From contig WJYM01000004.1 of the NCBI GenBank assembly GCA_009668205.1, forward strand, positions 1 to 64,000: a stretch of 64,000 nucleotides of DNA. The letters are read 5' to 3'. The translations under genes and the position numbers were made by a program. Under the pieces are notes generated by a model. It was not told the origin of the DNA. It saw only the letters and a program-made list of their open reading frames with translations, and searched no databases. Position 1 is the first letter of the stretch. Each line of letters starts with the position of its first letter. The DNA is from Enterobacteriaceae bacterium RIT691. Its GTDB lineage: Bacteria > Pseudomonadota > Gammaproteobacteria > Enterobacterales > Enterobacteriaceae. Positions 43,789-52,966 of this stretch are shown piece after piece.

Positions 43789-45207
43789 TCAAGTATTCTC
43801 CCCGGCAACCTGTTTTTCTTTCTCTGCTTTCTCGGCGTCCTGTTTCGCCAGCGTGCGCGAGAGGATCAAAGAATAGAGCGGCTTTCCACCCAGGAACTGG
43901 GCCAACAGTGTTGCGCCAAGACAGGTGATAATCATTGGCAAAATGAGCTGATAATTGTCCGTCATTTCCAGTACCAGCACGATCCCGGTGAGCGGCGCAC
44001 GTACCGAGGCCGCAAACAGCGCCCCCATACCGGCTATCGCGAAAGTCCCCGCTTCCAGATGATAGGCCGGGAACCATACCGCGGCCGCCATGCCGAACGC
44101 CGTACCGAGCAGCGTTCCCAGCGCCAGCATTGGCGCAAAAATCCCGCCAGGCGCACCCGACGAGAAGCACAACAGGGTGGTGATCACACGCGCGATAAAG
44201 ATGAACATCAGCAGGCCAACGGTGTAGTTACCCGCCGCCGCAATGGGGATCAGATTGAAGCCACCGCCAGCCGCCTCAGGCTCAATAAGCCCAAGCACGC
44301 CACAAATGCCCCCCAGCAGACCGCCAATCAGCACCCATTTTTTAATATCACCGCCGTGGAGACGTTGGAACATATCCTGGGTTTTCAGCACCAGGGTATT
44401 AAACAGCGGCCCAACGCAGCCAAAAATCATCCCCAGGATAAGGTACAGCCAGAGCGTATTGACCGGGGCATTGGACAGTTTACCAACTTCGATAACGGCA
44501 GTTTCACCGTTGAAAATGCGAAACACCACGCTCGACATGATAACGCCGATAAAGACGGCTTTAATGGAAATCAGGTTATAGCGAAACTGCGGGCGCATCT
44601 CTTCGATGATGAAAAGGATCCCGGCGAGCGGTGCGTTAAAGGCCGCCGCAAGACCGGCCGCGGCCCCCGTTGCCAGAAGCGAATGGCGGGCTTCGGCGGT
44701 ACGCAAGCGAAAAATATCCAGTACCATGCGCCCAACGTTACCCCCGAGCTGCACGGTTGGCCCTTCGCGTCCTAACACCATGCCTGCGCCGAGGGTTCCC
44801 ATCCCGCCGATAAATTTCACTGGAATGACGCGCCACCAGCGAACCGGGCGCAGTTCTTCAAGCGCCCCTTCAATTTCGGGGATCCCCGACCCGCCAGCTT
44901 CCGGCGCAAAGCGACGCACCAGATAATAGCCGACCATCGCCAGCAGTCCGGACAAAATAAACGCCAGCGGCCAGACCAAAAACCAGTGATTAGCGACATG
45001 AGCCAGCGTGCCGATACGCACATGCTGAACCCAGTTGACGGCCTTCTCAAAGGCCACGCCAATCAGACCGGCAAGCGTCCCGACCAAAGCGGCCATCAGA
45101 AGAATGGCTAAAGGTGTTTTATCCCTGCGTACTAAGCGACGCACCGCATCCCCGCGGCGCAAACGAACGATTTGCTGTGATTCAAAAGAGGGAGATTCAG
45201 CTTTCAT
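43789..45207 (-). CDS. clcA: H+/Cl- exchange transporter ClcA
   Basis: ClcA exchanges two chloride ions for one proton and supports extreme acid resistance. The 472-residue protein (473 in E. coli) has about 18 membrane helices. It has the chloride-binding GSGIP (106-110), the gating glutamate E148 in GREGP, and the later GGIFAP segment. ATG 45207 was chosen over an ORF extending 28 codons upstream, because it gives the family N-terminus. It is divergent from hemL. Confidence 0.97.
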   Translation of the reverse strand: MKAESPSFESQQIVRLRRGDAVRRLVRRDKTPLAILLMAALVGTLAGLIGVAFEKAVNWVQHVRIGTLAHVANHWFLVWPLAFILSGLLAMVGYYLVRRFAPEAGGSGIPEIEGALEELRPVRWWRVIPVKFIGGMGTLGAGMVLGREGPTVQLGGNVGRMVLDIFRLRTAEARHSLLATGAAAGLAAAFNAPLAGILFIIEEMRPQFRYNLISIKAVFIGVIMSSVVFRIFNGETAVIEVGKLSNAPVNTLWLYLILGMIFGCVGPLFNTLVLKTQDMFQRLHGGDIKKWVLIGGLLGGICGVLGLIEPEAAGGGFNLIPIAAAGNYTVGLLMFIFIARVITTLLCFSSGAPGGIFAPMLALGTLLGTAFGMAAAVWFPAYHLEAGTFAIAGMGALFAASVRAPLTGIVLVLEMTDNYQLILPMIITCLGATLLAQFLGGKPLYSLILSRTLAKQDAEKAEKEKQVAGENT

Positions 45208-45387
45208 GACTTTATCATTTGTTGGTATGACCCATTTGCAGCAGGCATTGTAACCAGCGACAGACATCACGTCGCCTAAAAAAACCCTCATTCTTACATT
45301 GTTTCAATTGGGCAAAACTTTCATAACCTTCCGGGAATAAATTAGAATAGGCGACTAACACGTTTTCTACGAACCAGGAACCTGGCA

Positions 45388-46668
45388 ATGAGTAAATCCG
45401 AGAATCTCTACAGCGCTGCGCGCGAACTTATCCCTGGCGGCGTCAATTCGCCAGTCCGCGCTTTTACCGGCGTTGGTGGAACTCCCCTGTTTATTGAGCG
45501 TGCTGACGGTGCGTATCTGTATGATGTCGATGGCAAAGCCTATATCGACTACGTCGGCTCCTGGGGTCCAATGGTGCTGGGTCACAACCACCCGTCGATC
45601 CGTAATGCGGTGATTGAAGCGGCGTCCCGTGGCTTAAGTTTCGGTGCGCCAACCGAAATGGAAGTCAAAATGGCGGAGCTGGTGACCGAACTGGTCCCGA
45701 CCATGGACATGGTGCGTATGGTGAACTCCGGAACGGAAGCGACCATGAGTGCAATTCGCCTGGCGCGTGGTTTTACCGGCCGTGACAAAATCATCAAATT
45801 CGAAGGCTGCTACCACGGCCACGCCGACTGTCTTCTGGTCAAAGCCGGTTCCGGTGCGCTGACGCTGGGCCAGCCGAACTCCCCGGGCGTTCCGGCGGAT
45901 TTCGCTAAACACACCCTGACCTGTACGTATAACGACCTGGCCTCCGTGCGCGCTGCCTTCGAGCAGTACCCGCAAGAGATTGCCTGTATCATCGTTGAAC
46001 CTGTCGCGGGCAACATGAACTGCATCCCGCCACAGCCGGACTTCCTGCCGGGCCTGCGTGCGCTGTGCGACGAATTTGGCGCACTGTTCATTATTGACGA
46101 AGTGATGACCGGCTTCCGTGTCGCTCTGGCAGGCGCTCAGGATTACTATGACGTGGTGCCGGATCTGACCTGCCTTGGCAAGATCATCGGTGGCGGTATG
46201 CCTGTCGGTGCTTTCGGCGGACGTCGTGAAGTGATGGAAGCCCTGGCGCCAACCGGCCCGGTATATCAGGCGGGAACGCTGTCCGGTAACCCAATCGCGA
46301 TGGCGGCCGGTTTTGCCTGCCTGAACGAAGTGGCGCAGCCTGGCGTGCATGAAACCCTGACCAGCCTGACCAATCAGCTGGCAGATGGTCTGCTGAACGC
46401 CGCACGTGAAACGGGTATTCCGCTGGTAGTGAACAACGTCGGCGGCATGTTTGGTCTCTTCTTCACCGACGCCAAATCCGTGACCTGCTACGCCGATGTC
46501 GTGAAATGCGACGTCGAACGCTTCAAGCGTTTCTTCCACCTGATGCTGGAAGAAGGTGTCTACCTGGCACCGTCCGCGTTCGAAGCGGGCTTTATGTCCG
46601 TGGCGCACACCAAAGACGACATCAACAACACCATTGATGCGGCGCGTCGAGTGTTTGCCAAACTGTAA
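45388..46668 (+). CDS. hemL: Glutamate-1-semialdehyde 2,1-aminomutase
   Basis: HemL converts glutamate-1-semialdehyde to 5-aminolevulinate, the universal tetrapyrrole precursor, using PLP or PMP. The 426 residues equal E. coli. The PLP lysine is in [15 protein letters not shown], and [10 protein letters not shown] holds the aspartate that contacts the cofactor. A REP pair follows the stop and converges with fhuB. Confidence 0.98.
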   Translation: MSKSENLYSAARELIPGGVNSPVRAFTGVGGTPLFIERADGAYLYDVDGKAYIDYVGSWGPMVLGHNHPSIRNAVIEAASRGLSFGAPTEMEVKMAELVTELVPTMDMVRMVNSGTEATMSAIRLARGFTGRDKIIKFEGCYHGHADCLLVKAGSGALTLGQPNSPGVPADFAKHTLTCTYNDLASVRAAFEQYPQEIACIIVEPVAGNMNCIPPQPDFLPGLRALCDEFGALFIIDEVMTGFRVALAGAQDYYDVVPDLTCLGKIIGGGMPVGAFGGRREVMEALAPTGPVYQAGTLSGNPIAMAAGFACLNEVAQPGVHETLTSLTNQLADGLLNAARETGIPLVVNNVGGMFGLFFTDAKSVTCYADVVKCDVERFKRFFHLMLEEGVYLAPSAFEAGFMSVAHTKDDINNTIDAARRVFAKL

Positions 46669-46674
46669 GCTTGT

Positions 46675-46741
46675 GCCGGGCGGCGCTGACGCTTGCCCGG
46701 CCTACGGTGTTGTAGGCCCGGCAAACGAAGTGCCGCCGGGC
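46675..46741. repeat. REP pair between hemL and fhuB
   Basis: GCCGGGCGGCGCTGACGCTTG..CCGGCCTACG is followed by the inverted partner GTAGGCCCGGC...GTGCCGCCGGGC. The two palindromes are joined by about five bases. They fill nearly the whole gap between the hemL stop and the fhuB stop and end four bases before the latter. Confidence 0.9.
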
Positions 46742-46745
46742 ATGT

Positions 46746-48728
46746 TTACCTGCTCTGTTTCCGTAGCAGATAAATAAAGTAAGGCGCGCCGATAAACGTC
46801 GACAGCAGCCCCGCCGGGATTTGGTAAGGGAACAGCATCATTCGCCCACACCAGTCAGCGAACACCAGAATGATCCCCCCCACCAGCGCCGAGAGAATCA
46901 TATGCGGCATCGTCCTACGGAACCCCATCATCCGCGCAATATGCGGTGCCATCAGCCCCACAAAGCTCAGTGGACCAATGGTCATTGTCGCGGTCGCCGT
47001 GAGGCTTGCGGCCAGCAACAGCAGCAACACGCGTGCAGGTGATAAAGCCATACCGACGGCTCTCGCCGCGTCTCCGCCAAGCGGTAAAATCGTCAACCAG
47101 CGGCGGCACAGCGGGGCCAGCGCCAGTAACACCATCATGACCAGCCCCGTATGCCAGACCTGCTCATAGGAGGCGTTGTACGTTGAGCCGGAAATCCACG
47201 TCAGGATCTGCGCCATACGCGGGTCGCCACTGGCCTGCAGCATCATCAACAGCATGGTGAAAGCGGTGCTCAGCGCCATCCCAGCAAGCAGCATACGGTG
47301 AGGTGAAAATCCACCCCGCCCGGCGGCAATCAGGATAATCAGCAGCGTCGCAGCCGCCCCGAGGCTCCCTGCCGGCAACAGCCAGCCAAACGCATTGCCC
47401 GGCACGAAGAACAGCATCAGCACCACGCCAAACGCTGCGCCGGATGAGATCCCCAACACTTCCGGGCTGGCCATCGGGTTACCGGTCAGGCGTTGAATAA
47501 TGCAGCCCGCTACCGCCAGCATCATACCGGCAATCAGCGCCGCCAGAATACGCGGCGCCCGCCACTCCATCAGCGAATGAAGCAGATCGCCCGTCGCCCA
47601 ATGCCAGCCCTGGGCATCACGCCCGAAGGAGAGCGCAATGATCATACTCAGCAGCAGCGCTGCCAGCCCACCCATTGCCCAAACGGCAACACGCTGACGT
47701 TCAGCCGCAACGCGATCGCCGGCATCCATTGCCGGTGCGCTGATACTGCGTAAACGTGGCAGCAGCCAAAGCAGAAGCGGTGCGCCAATCAGCGCGGTAA
47801 CCGAACCGGTTGAGACTTCCATCCACACCCGGGAGAGCCAGATAATCAGCTGATCGGACAACCACAGAATCAGTGCCCCAATCAAAGGCGCCAGCATCAG
47901 GCGAGAGAGTAAGCGACGGGCCCCGAGCATTTTTGCCAGCAACGGAGCGAACAGCCCGATAAAACCGATGATGCCCACGGCGTTCACCAGCAGCGCACTG
48001 ATCACAATCGCCAGCGTCAGCGCCGCCAGACGTGCCAGCGACAGCGCCAGTCCCAGATTGCGCGCCACACCATCATCCAATCCCATCAGCGTTAATGGAC
48101 GGAGCAGAAGCAGCGTTAACATGACGCCGCCCAGCAGCTGTGGCCAGAGCTTTTGCACCACGCTCCAGTCGGTTTGCGTCAGCGAGCCGGTACTCCACAG
48201 GAACATGCTTTGCAGCTGATCGTGATGCAGGATCACCAGCAGCTGGTTCACCGCACCGCAGTACATACTGACCACCAGTCCGGCGAGGATCAGCGTGACG
48301 GGCGACAGCCGCTTGCCCCAGGCGACGCCAAACACCAGCGCCCCGACGACTAACGCGCCGGTCAGTGCCGCTATCTGCGGCGTCATGATCCCCGGCAGCG
48401 TCCATAGGGTGGTGAGCGTGATCCCGAGCTGCGCCCCCGTCGCGACGCCAAGCGTCGTCGGTTCAGCCAGAGGATTACGCAACACCTGCTGGAACAGCAC
48501 GCCCACCAGCCCTAATCCTGCGCCTACAAGCAGTGAAACGGCGACGCGCGGAAGCAGGCTGTAGTGGAACAACATCTGGCGGATGCTGTCGACATTCGGC
48601 TGCCAGAACGCTTCCCCCCACTGCGTGCGTGGCAGAGCCACGTTGAAGTTGTGCCAGCAAAGCCCGGCGGAAATAAAGAACAGACCCAACAGCAACAGAG
48701 CGGGGAAACGGGCAATACGCGGGCTCAT
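46746..48728 (-). CDS. fhuB: Fe(3+)-hydroxamate ABC transporter permease FhuB
   Basis: FhuB is the inner-membrane channel for ferrichrome, aerobactin and coprogen. It is an internal duplication: the two halves (about residues 1-330 and 331-660) each resemble one BtuC-type permease with about ten helices, each with a GAP-type coupling loop (FAPLLAKMLG and LMAPHIARMMG). The length of 660 equals E. coli. It overlaps fhuD by 4 bases and is last in the fhuACDB operon. Confidence 0.97.
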   Translation of the reverse strand: MSPRIARFPALLLLGLFFISAGLCWHNFNVALPRTQWGEAFWQPNVDSIRQMLFHYSLLPRVAVSLLVGAGLGLVGVLFQQVLRNPLAEPTTLGVATGAQLGITLTTLWTLPGIMTPQIAALTGALVVGALVFGVAWGKRLSPVTLILAGLVVSMYCGAVNQLLVILHHDQLQSMFLWSTGSLTQTDWSVVQKLWPQLLGGVMLTLLLLRPLTLMGLDDGVARNLGLALSLARLAALTLAIVISALLVNAVGIIGFIGLFAPLLAKMLGARRLLSRLMLAPLIGALILWLSDQLIIWLSRVWMEVSTGSVTALIGAPLLLWLLPRLRSISAPAMDAGDRVAAERQRVAVWAMGGLAALLLSMIIALSFGRDAQGWHWATGDLLHSLMEWRAPRILAALIAGMMLAVAGCIIQRLTGNPMASPEVLGISSGAAFGVVLMLFFVPGNAFGWLLPAGSLGAAATLLIILIAAGRGGFSPHRMLLAGMALSTAFTMLLMMLQASGDPRMAQILTWISGSTYNASYEQVWHTGLVMMVLLALAPLCRRWLTILPLGGDAARAVGMALSPARVLLLLLAASLTATATMTIGPLSFVGLMAPHIARMMGFRRTMPHMILSALVGGIILVFADWCGRMMLFPYQIPAGLLSTFIGAPYFIYLLRKQSR

Positions 48729-49618
48729 GCTTTGCCTCCCAGCGCATTATCCAGAATGCGAATAAAGTTCATCACCGACGGCGTCGCGCCATAGAACCAT
48801 ACCGCCGGTACGCGCTGGAAACGCCGGGCACGGACAAACGGCATTGCCTGCCACAGCGGGGTTGCCATCAGCTTTTGCATGTCGGCATCGTTGCCATGAT
48901 CAAAGCAGATAACGTCGACGTCTTTGAACGCCCCCAGTCTGTCGATGCCGACCACCTGACTGCCCCAGAAGTTAGTTTCCCCCTGCCACGCATTCACAAT
49001 ACCGTACTCATCCAGAATGGGCTGAAACAGACAGTTCGGGCCAAAGGCCAGCACATGACGGGAATCAAGCAGCGAGATCATCAGCAGTGGGCGGTCGCCT
49101 CGCCCGGTAAAACGGGGTTTGTGCTGCGCGACAAAAGTATCAAAATGCGCAAGATGGTGCTGAGCCTGGTTTTGCAGTCCCAGCAGTTGCCCCATCTCCA
49201 GCAAGGACTGGCGGGCCATCGCCAGCGGCTGTTTACCATCGCTGAAGCTAAAACCGCGCCCGGGTGCAATCCGCGCCAGTTTTTTGGGGTCCGGGCCATA
49301 TCCTGCCGACCAGACCAGATAAGACGGTTTCATTTCGGTCAGCAGTTCGAGATTCGGTTCGGTGCGCAGGCCAACATCAATCACCGATGCAGGCAGCCCC
49401 GGCTCGTTGACCCACAGCCTGTAATTGGGGATATCCGCAACGCCGTAAGGCACCACGCCCAGCGCTAACAGCAGCTCGACCGGCAACCATTCCAGCGCCA
49501 CTATGCGGTGCGAGTCGACCGTCGCCGCCTGCGCATTGTTCATCTGCCAGAGCAGCGGCGAGAGCGCCATCGCCGTCAGTAAACGTCGGCGACCGATCAG
49601 GATTGAATCATTCATCAA
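48725..49618 (-). CDS. fhuD: Fe(3+)-hydroxamate-binding periplasmic protein FhuD
   Basis: FhuD binds iron-hydroxamate complexes and passes them to FhuBC. The N-terminus GRRRLLTAMALSPLLWQMN is a Tat-type signal with the twin arginines and a moderate hydrophobic core. The mature part is a class III binding protein, with E. coli binding-site segments such as WSAGYGP and ETNFWGS conserved. Length is 297 (E. coli 296). The first of two adjacent ATGs was taken. It overlaps fhuC by 4 bases. Confidence 0.96.
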   Translation of the reverse strand: MMNDSILIGRRRLLTAMALSPLLWQMNNAQAATVDSHRIVALEWLPVELLLALGVVPYGVADIPNYRLWVNEPGLPASVIDVGLRTEPNLELLTEMKPSYLVWSAGYGPDPKKLARIAPGRGFSFSDGKQPLAMARQSLLEMGQLLGLQNQAQHHLAHFDTFVAQHKPRFTGRGDRPLLMISLLDSRHVLAFGPNCLFQPILDEYGIVNAWQGETNFWGSQVVGIDRLGAFKDVDVICFDHGNDADMQKLMATPLWQAMPFVRARRFQRVPAVWFYGATPSVMNFIRILDNALGGKA

Positions 49619-50412
49619 TAAACAAAACTTACCGGTGCAGCCCCTGCCGGATGCGGCAGGATCCCCATCGGAATACCGTAAATGTGTTCCAGCGTTTCCG
49701 CCTGCATCAGCACGTCAGGCGTGCCCTGGGCGATCATTTCGCCACCGCGTAACGCCACCAGATAGTCACAGTAGCGCGCCGCCATGTTGATATCGTGCAG
49801 CACAGCGACGACGGTCAGACCGCGCTGCTGGCTGAGACGATGCACCAGCGCCAGCACGTCAACCTGATGCGCAATATCCAGCGCGGACGTTGGCTCATCG
49901 AGCAGTAAACAGCGGCTATCCTGTGCCACCAGCATGGCTATCCACGCACGCTGACGCTCGCCACCGGAAAGGCTGTCCACCAGGCGCGATGCCAGCGGCT
50001 TCAGGCCAACCAGCGTAATGGCCTCTTCAACTTTTTCACGATCCGCCGCGCCAAAACGTCCCAGCGCCCCGTGCCACGGGTAACGGCCAATCGCCACCAG
50101 TTCACGCACCGTCATCCCTTCTGCGGGCGGCAACTGCTGCGGCAGATAAGCCACTTTGCGGGCAAAGGCTTTACTGTTCCAGCTTTCAAGCGGCTGGCTG
50201 TCCAGCAGGATCTCGCCTTCCGTCGCAGCCTGATGGCGGCCCAGCATTTTCAGCAGCGTCGATTTTCCCGAGCCATTATGACCAATCAGTCCGGTCACTT
50301 TGCCCGGTGGGAAGGTAAGCGAAAGCGGGTGCAGCAGCGTACGGCCTGGCACACGGAAGGTGACATCGTTCAGCGCGAACGTGGTGTCGGTTTGAGCTTT
50401 GGAGTCCTGCAT
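49615..50412 (-). CDS. fhuC: Fe(3+)-hydroxamate ABC transporter ATP-binding protein FhuC
   Basis: FhuC powers ferrichrome import through FhuB. Walker A GHNGSGKST, signature LSGGERQ, Walker B LLLDEPTSALD and the switch histidine in VLHDINMAARYCD are all present. ATG 50412 gives 265 residues, equal to E. coli. The longer frame reaching back towards fhuA is not conserved. A hairpin terminator precedes it in the 50-base gap after fhuA. Confidence 0.97.
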   Translation of the reverse strand: MQDSKAQTDTTFALNDVTFRVPGRTLLHPLSLTFPPGKVTGLIGHNGSGKSTLLKMLGRHQAATEGEILLDSQPLESWNSKAFARKVAYLPQQLPPAEGMTVRELVAIGRYPWHGALGRFGAADREKVEEAITLVGLKPLASRLVDSLSGGERQRAWIAMLVAQDSRCLLLDEPTSALDIAHQVDVLALVHRLSQQRGLTVVAVLHDINMAARYCDYLVALRGGEMIAQGTPDVLMQAETLEHIYGIPMGILPHPAGAAPVSFVY

Positions 50413-50426
50413 AGCGACCAACGTGT

Positions 50427-50453
50427 AAAAAGGCGCGGTAAAATGCCGCGCCT
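50427..50453 (-). terminator. Intercistronic terminator between fhuA and fhuC
   Basis: On the minus strand AGGCGCGG/CCGCGCCT (50431-50453) with a seven-base loop is followed by TTTT. It lies 10 bases after fhuA and before fhuC. It would give more receptor than transporter mRNA. Confidence 0.8.
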
Positions 50454-50462
50454 GAAGTGTGA

Positions 50463-52670
50463 TTAGAAACGGAACGTTGCGGTAGCAACCACCTGACGCT
50501 CTGCGCCCCAGTAGCACGCATAATCGCGATAGCAGCTCGCGACATACTCACGGTTAAAGAGGTTTGTGACGTTCACGCCAACCGACGATCCCGGCATGCC
50601 GAAGCGCGCCAGATCATATTTCACGGTTGCATCCGCCAGCGCATAGCCCGCGACGTTGAACGACTCATTCTTCTTATCACCCGTGGTGTAGAAGCTCGAC
50701 GTCGAACCGATGTAACGTCCACCCGCACCAATAGTCAGGCCGCTGAGTGCCGTTTCGTGGAAGGTATAATCCGCCCACAGAGAGGCCATATTACGCGGAA
50801 CTTCCGCTGGACGCTGCCCCTGATAGTTGGTGTCCTTCGTGTATTCCGCATCGGTGAAGGTGTAAGACGCCGTCATGTTGATATTGGCGTTGATCGCCGC
50901 TTTCGCTTCCAGCTCAAAACCACGCGAACGGATCTCGCCACTCTGCACGCTGAACATGGCGTCTGACGGGTCAGGCGTCAGGTTGTTGTCTTTTGTCAGC
51001 TGATAAACCGCCGCCGTTACCGACACCGGCAGATCTTTCGGCAGGTACTTCACACCCGCTTCGTACTGTTTGCCGTTAGACGGATCGAAGGCTTTGCCCT
51101 GTTTCGTCGATCCTAACTGCGGCTCGAAAGATTCGCTGTAGCTGATGTACGGCGCAACCCCGTTATCAAACACATAGTTGAGGCCACCGCGCCAGGTGAA
51201 AGCGTTGTCATTCACTTCAGACGTTGTGCTGCTCGAACGCGTGAAAGTCGACGTTTTGGCAAAGTCATAACGACCGCCAAGGGTGAGTACCCACTTGTTC
51301 CACTCCGCCTGATCCTGAACGTACAGGCCCGTTTGCTCAAGACGGTTAACCACTGCATACGGGAAGGTCACGTTGATGTTCGGATCGCCGTACTGCGGGT
51401 TGTTCATATCGATAGGATCGGCACTGCCGTAATCCGCATCAATATCGTTACGCATCCGCGAATAATCCACACCGGTAAGCAGCGTATGGTCCACAGCCCC
51501 TGTCGCGAATTTCGACTGCAGTTGGTTATCCACCGTAAAGGTATTCAGGTGTTCATCAGAACGGACGTAGGCGCGGTTAATTTGCCCCGGCACAGTCGTG
51601 CTGTAGCCATTACCGTAAACGGAACGGTACAGCGTATCCACTTCGGCATAGCGCAAGTTCTGGCGCACAGTGAAGGTATCGTTGAACTGATGGGCGAAGC
51701 TGTAGCCGACCATCTTCTGACGGCGGGACATTTTGTTGTCTGGCTCGCCTTCGTTGAAGTCAGTTGGGAGTTTGTGTTCATTCCCGTTAGCATCGTGATA
51801 CGGCACCACGGTGCCCTCACGCGGCAGCCAGCCGTAATAACCCGCGTACGGATCGTTCTGGAAATTGCTCAGGAAGGTGAAATCGGTTTTATCATCCGGA
51901 CGCCAGCTGAACGACGGTGCAATGGCATAACGGGTTGATTTCGCCATCTCCTGCTGTGAGTTCTGGCTACTGCCAAGCCCGGTCAGGCGGTAAGACCAGA
52001 CGCCATCGTCATCAATCGCATCGCTGAAATCAAAACCAGTCTGCCAAAGATTGTCAGTCCCCATTTTGAACTGGACTTCTTTCAGCGGTTCGGTGGTCGG
52101 GCGCTTGCTGACCATTGCCACCACACCGCCAGGGTTGCTCTGTCCGTAAAGAACAGAAACCGGACCGCGAATCAGTTCCACGCGCTCCAGGAAGTACGGA
52201 TCCATCGACATTTCAGAGTAGTTGTTACCCTGAAGCTTCATACCGTCCAGATACTGGTTGGTATTCACCGTGCTGGACGTCGTGAAACCACGGATTGCCA
52301 CCACGTCATAGGTTGTTGAGCTGCCGCGGGTGGAATAGACGCCTGGCGCATAGCTCAGAGCTTCCTTCACCGTGGTCGGCTGCTTCATGTCCATCTCTTC
52401 GCGAGTCACGACAGAAATCGACTGCGGCACCTTTTCGATTGGGGTGTCGGTTTTGGTCCCGGTAGCACTGTGTTTCGCCGCGATGGTTGCCGCCGGGCCC
52501 CATGCGCTCTCCTGAGGAGCGGCAGGTGCTGCGGTGACGGTGATGGTTTCTTCCTTCGGTTGATCCGCAGCCTGTGCATACACAGACATGCCGCTAACCG
52601 CCGTGGCTACTACAACCGCGAGCATACGCGGTGAGGTATTCATTGGCTGAGCAGTTTTCAGACGCGCCAT
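50463..52670 (-). CDS. fhuA: Ferrichrome outer-membrane receptor FhuA
   Basis: FhuA takes up ferrichrome with TonB energy and is the receptor for several phages and colicin M in E. coli. After a signal of about 34 residues come the TonB box (ETITVTA, residues 41-47), the plug domain (to about residue 195) and a 22-stranded barrel ending in ATFRF. Length is 735 against 747 in E. coli. The N-terminal 80 residues, plug and barrel strands are close to E. coli. Several surface loops are not: L4 (about residues 343-372) is short and lacks its disulfide. Only the C-terminal cysteine pair (ASCYRDYACY) remains. Confidence 0.92.
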   Translation of the reverse strand: MARLKTAQPMNTSPRMLAVVVATAVSGMSVYAQAADQPKEETITVTAAPAAPQESAWGPAATIAAKHSATGTKTDTPIEKVPQSISVVTREEMDMKQPTTVKEALSYAPGVYSTRGSSTTYDVVAIRGFTTSSTVNTNQYLDGMKLQGNNYSEMSMDPYFLERVELIRGPVSVLYGQSNPGGVVAMVSKRPTTEPLKEVQFKMGTDNLWQTGFDFSDAIDDDGVWSYRLTGLGSSQNSQQEMAKSTRYAIAPSFSWRPDDKTDFTFLSNFQNDPYAGYYGWLPREGTVVPYHDANGNEHKLPTDFNEGEPDNKMSRRQKMVGYSFAHQFNDTFTVRQNLRYAEVDTLYRSVYGNGYSTTVPGQINRAYVRSDEHLNTFTVDNQLQSKFATGAVDHTLLTGVDYSRMRNDIDADYGSADPIDMNNPQYGDPNINVTFPYAVVNRLEQTGLYVQDQAEWNKWVLTLGGRYDFAKTSTFTRSSSTTSEVNDNAFTWRGGLNYVFDNGVAPYISYSESFEPQLGSTKQGKAFDPSNGKQYEAGVKYLPKDLPVSVTAAVYQLTKDNNLTPDPSDAMFSVQSGEIRSRGFELEAKAAINANINMTASYTFTDAEYTKDTNYQGQRPAEVPRNMASLWADYTFHETALSGLTIGAGGRYIGSTSSFYTTGDKKNESFNVAGYALADATVKYDLARFGMPGSSVGVNVTNLFNREYVASCYRDYACYWGAERQVVATATFRF

Positions 52671-52710
52671 TGTTGTTCTCTGATGATATTGAGTGAATGA
52701 TAACGTAAAC

Positions 52711-52729
52711 GAGAATTATTATTATGCTC
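52711..52729. promoter_or_regulatory. Candidate Fur box upstream of fhuA
   Basis: The 19 bases from GAGAATTATT to ATGCTC match the Fur consensus GATAATGATAATCATTATC at 13 positions. The site lies about 40-60 bases upstream of the fhuA start, and the operon is Fur-repressed in E. coli. An overlapping register on the other strand matches 12 positions. Confidence 0.55.
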
Positions 52730-52854
52730 GCAAATGATAGGCGAAACGCGGAAGCCATAGCAAGCGGAATACGCCCCTGGCGGATTTGAGGGTTTAAAAA
52801 ATAACCTGATGGTTGATAGGGAGTTATGGAGAGGTTAAATCGGAGTTTGAAAAT

Positions 52855-52959
52855 CCCCTCACCCTGGCCCTCTCCCCGAAGGGGCGAGGGAAAAAACCAA
52901 GGACCAGACCGCGCCGGGCGGTCCCCTCTCCCCATGCGGGAGAGGGTTAGGGTGAGGGG
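52855..52959. repeat. Inverted C-rich/G-rich repeat downstream of mrcB
   Basis: The element begins with C4-TCA-C3-TGG-C3-TCT-C4 (52855-52877) and ends with G3-AGA-G3-TTA-G3-TGA-G4 (52938-52959), an inverted pair around about 60 bases. Inside are two further hairpins, one made of GACCGC/GCGGTC (52907-52923) beside an A6 run that could terminate mrcB on the minus strand. It belongs to the same family as the units at 55630-56016. Confidence 0.75.
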
Positions 52960-52966
52960 TTATCGC

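Noticed and set aside
45634-46608. Minus-strand open frame of 324 codons inside hemL
   Set aside because: It is an antisense shadow of a highly expressed gene with strong codon bias, and its translation has no recognisable motif.
52938-52959. Telomere sequence, because GGGTTAGGG appears
   Set aside because: There is a single GGGTTAGGG inside a repeat of otherwise different loops, in the middle of a circular-type bacterial chromosome region.
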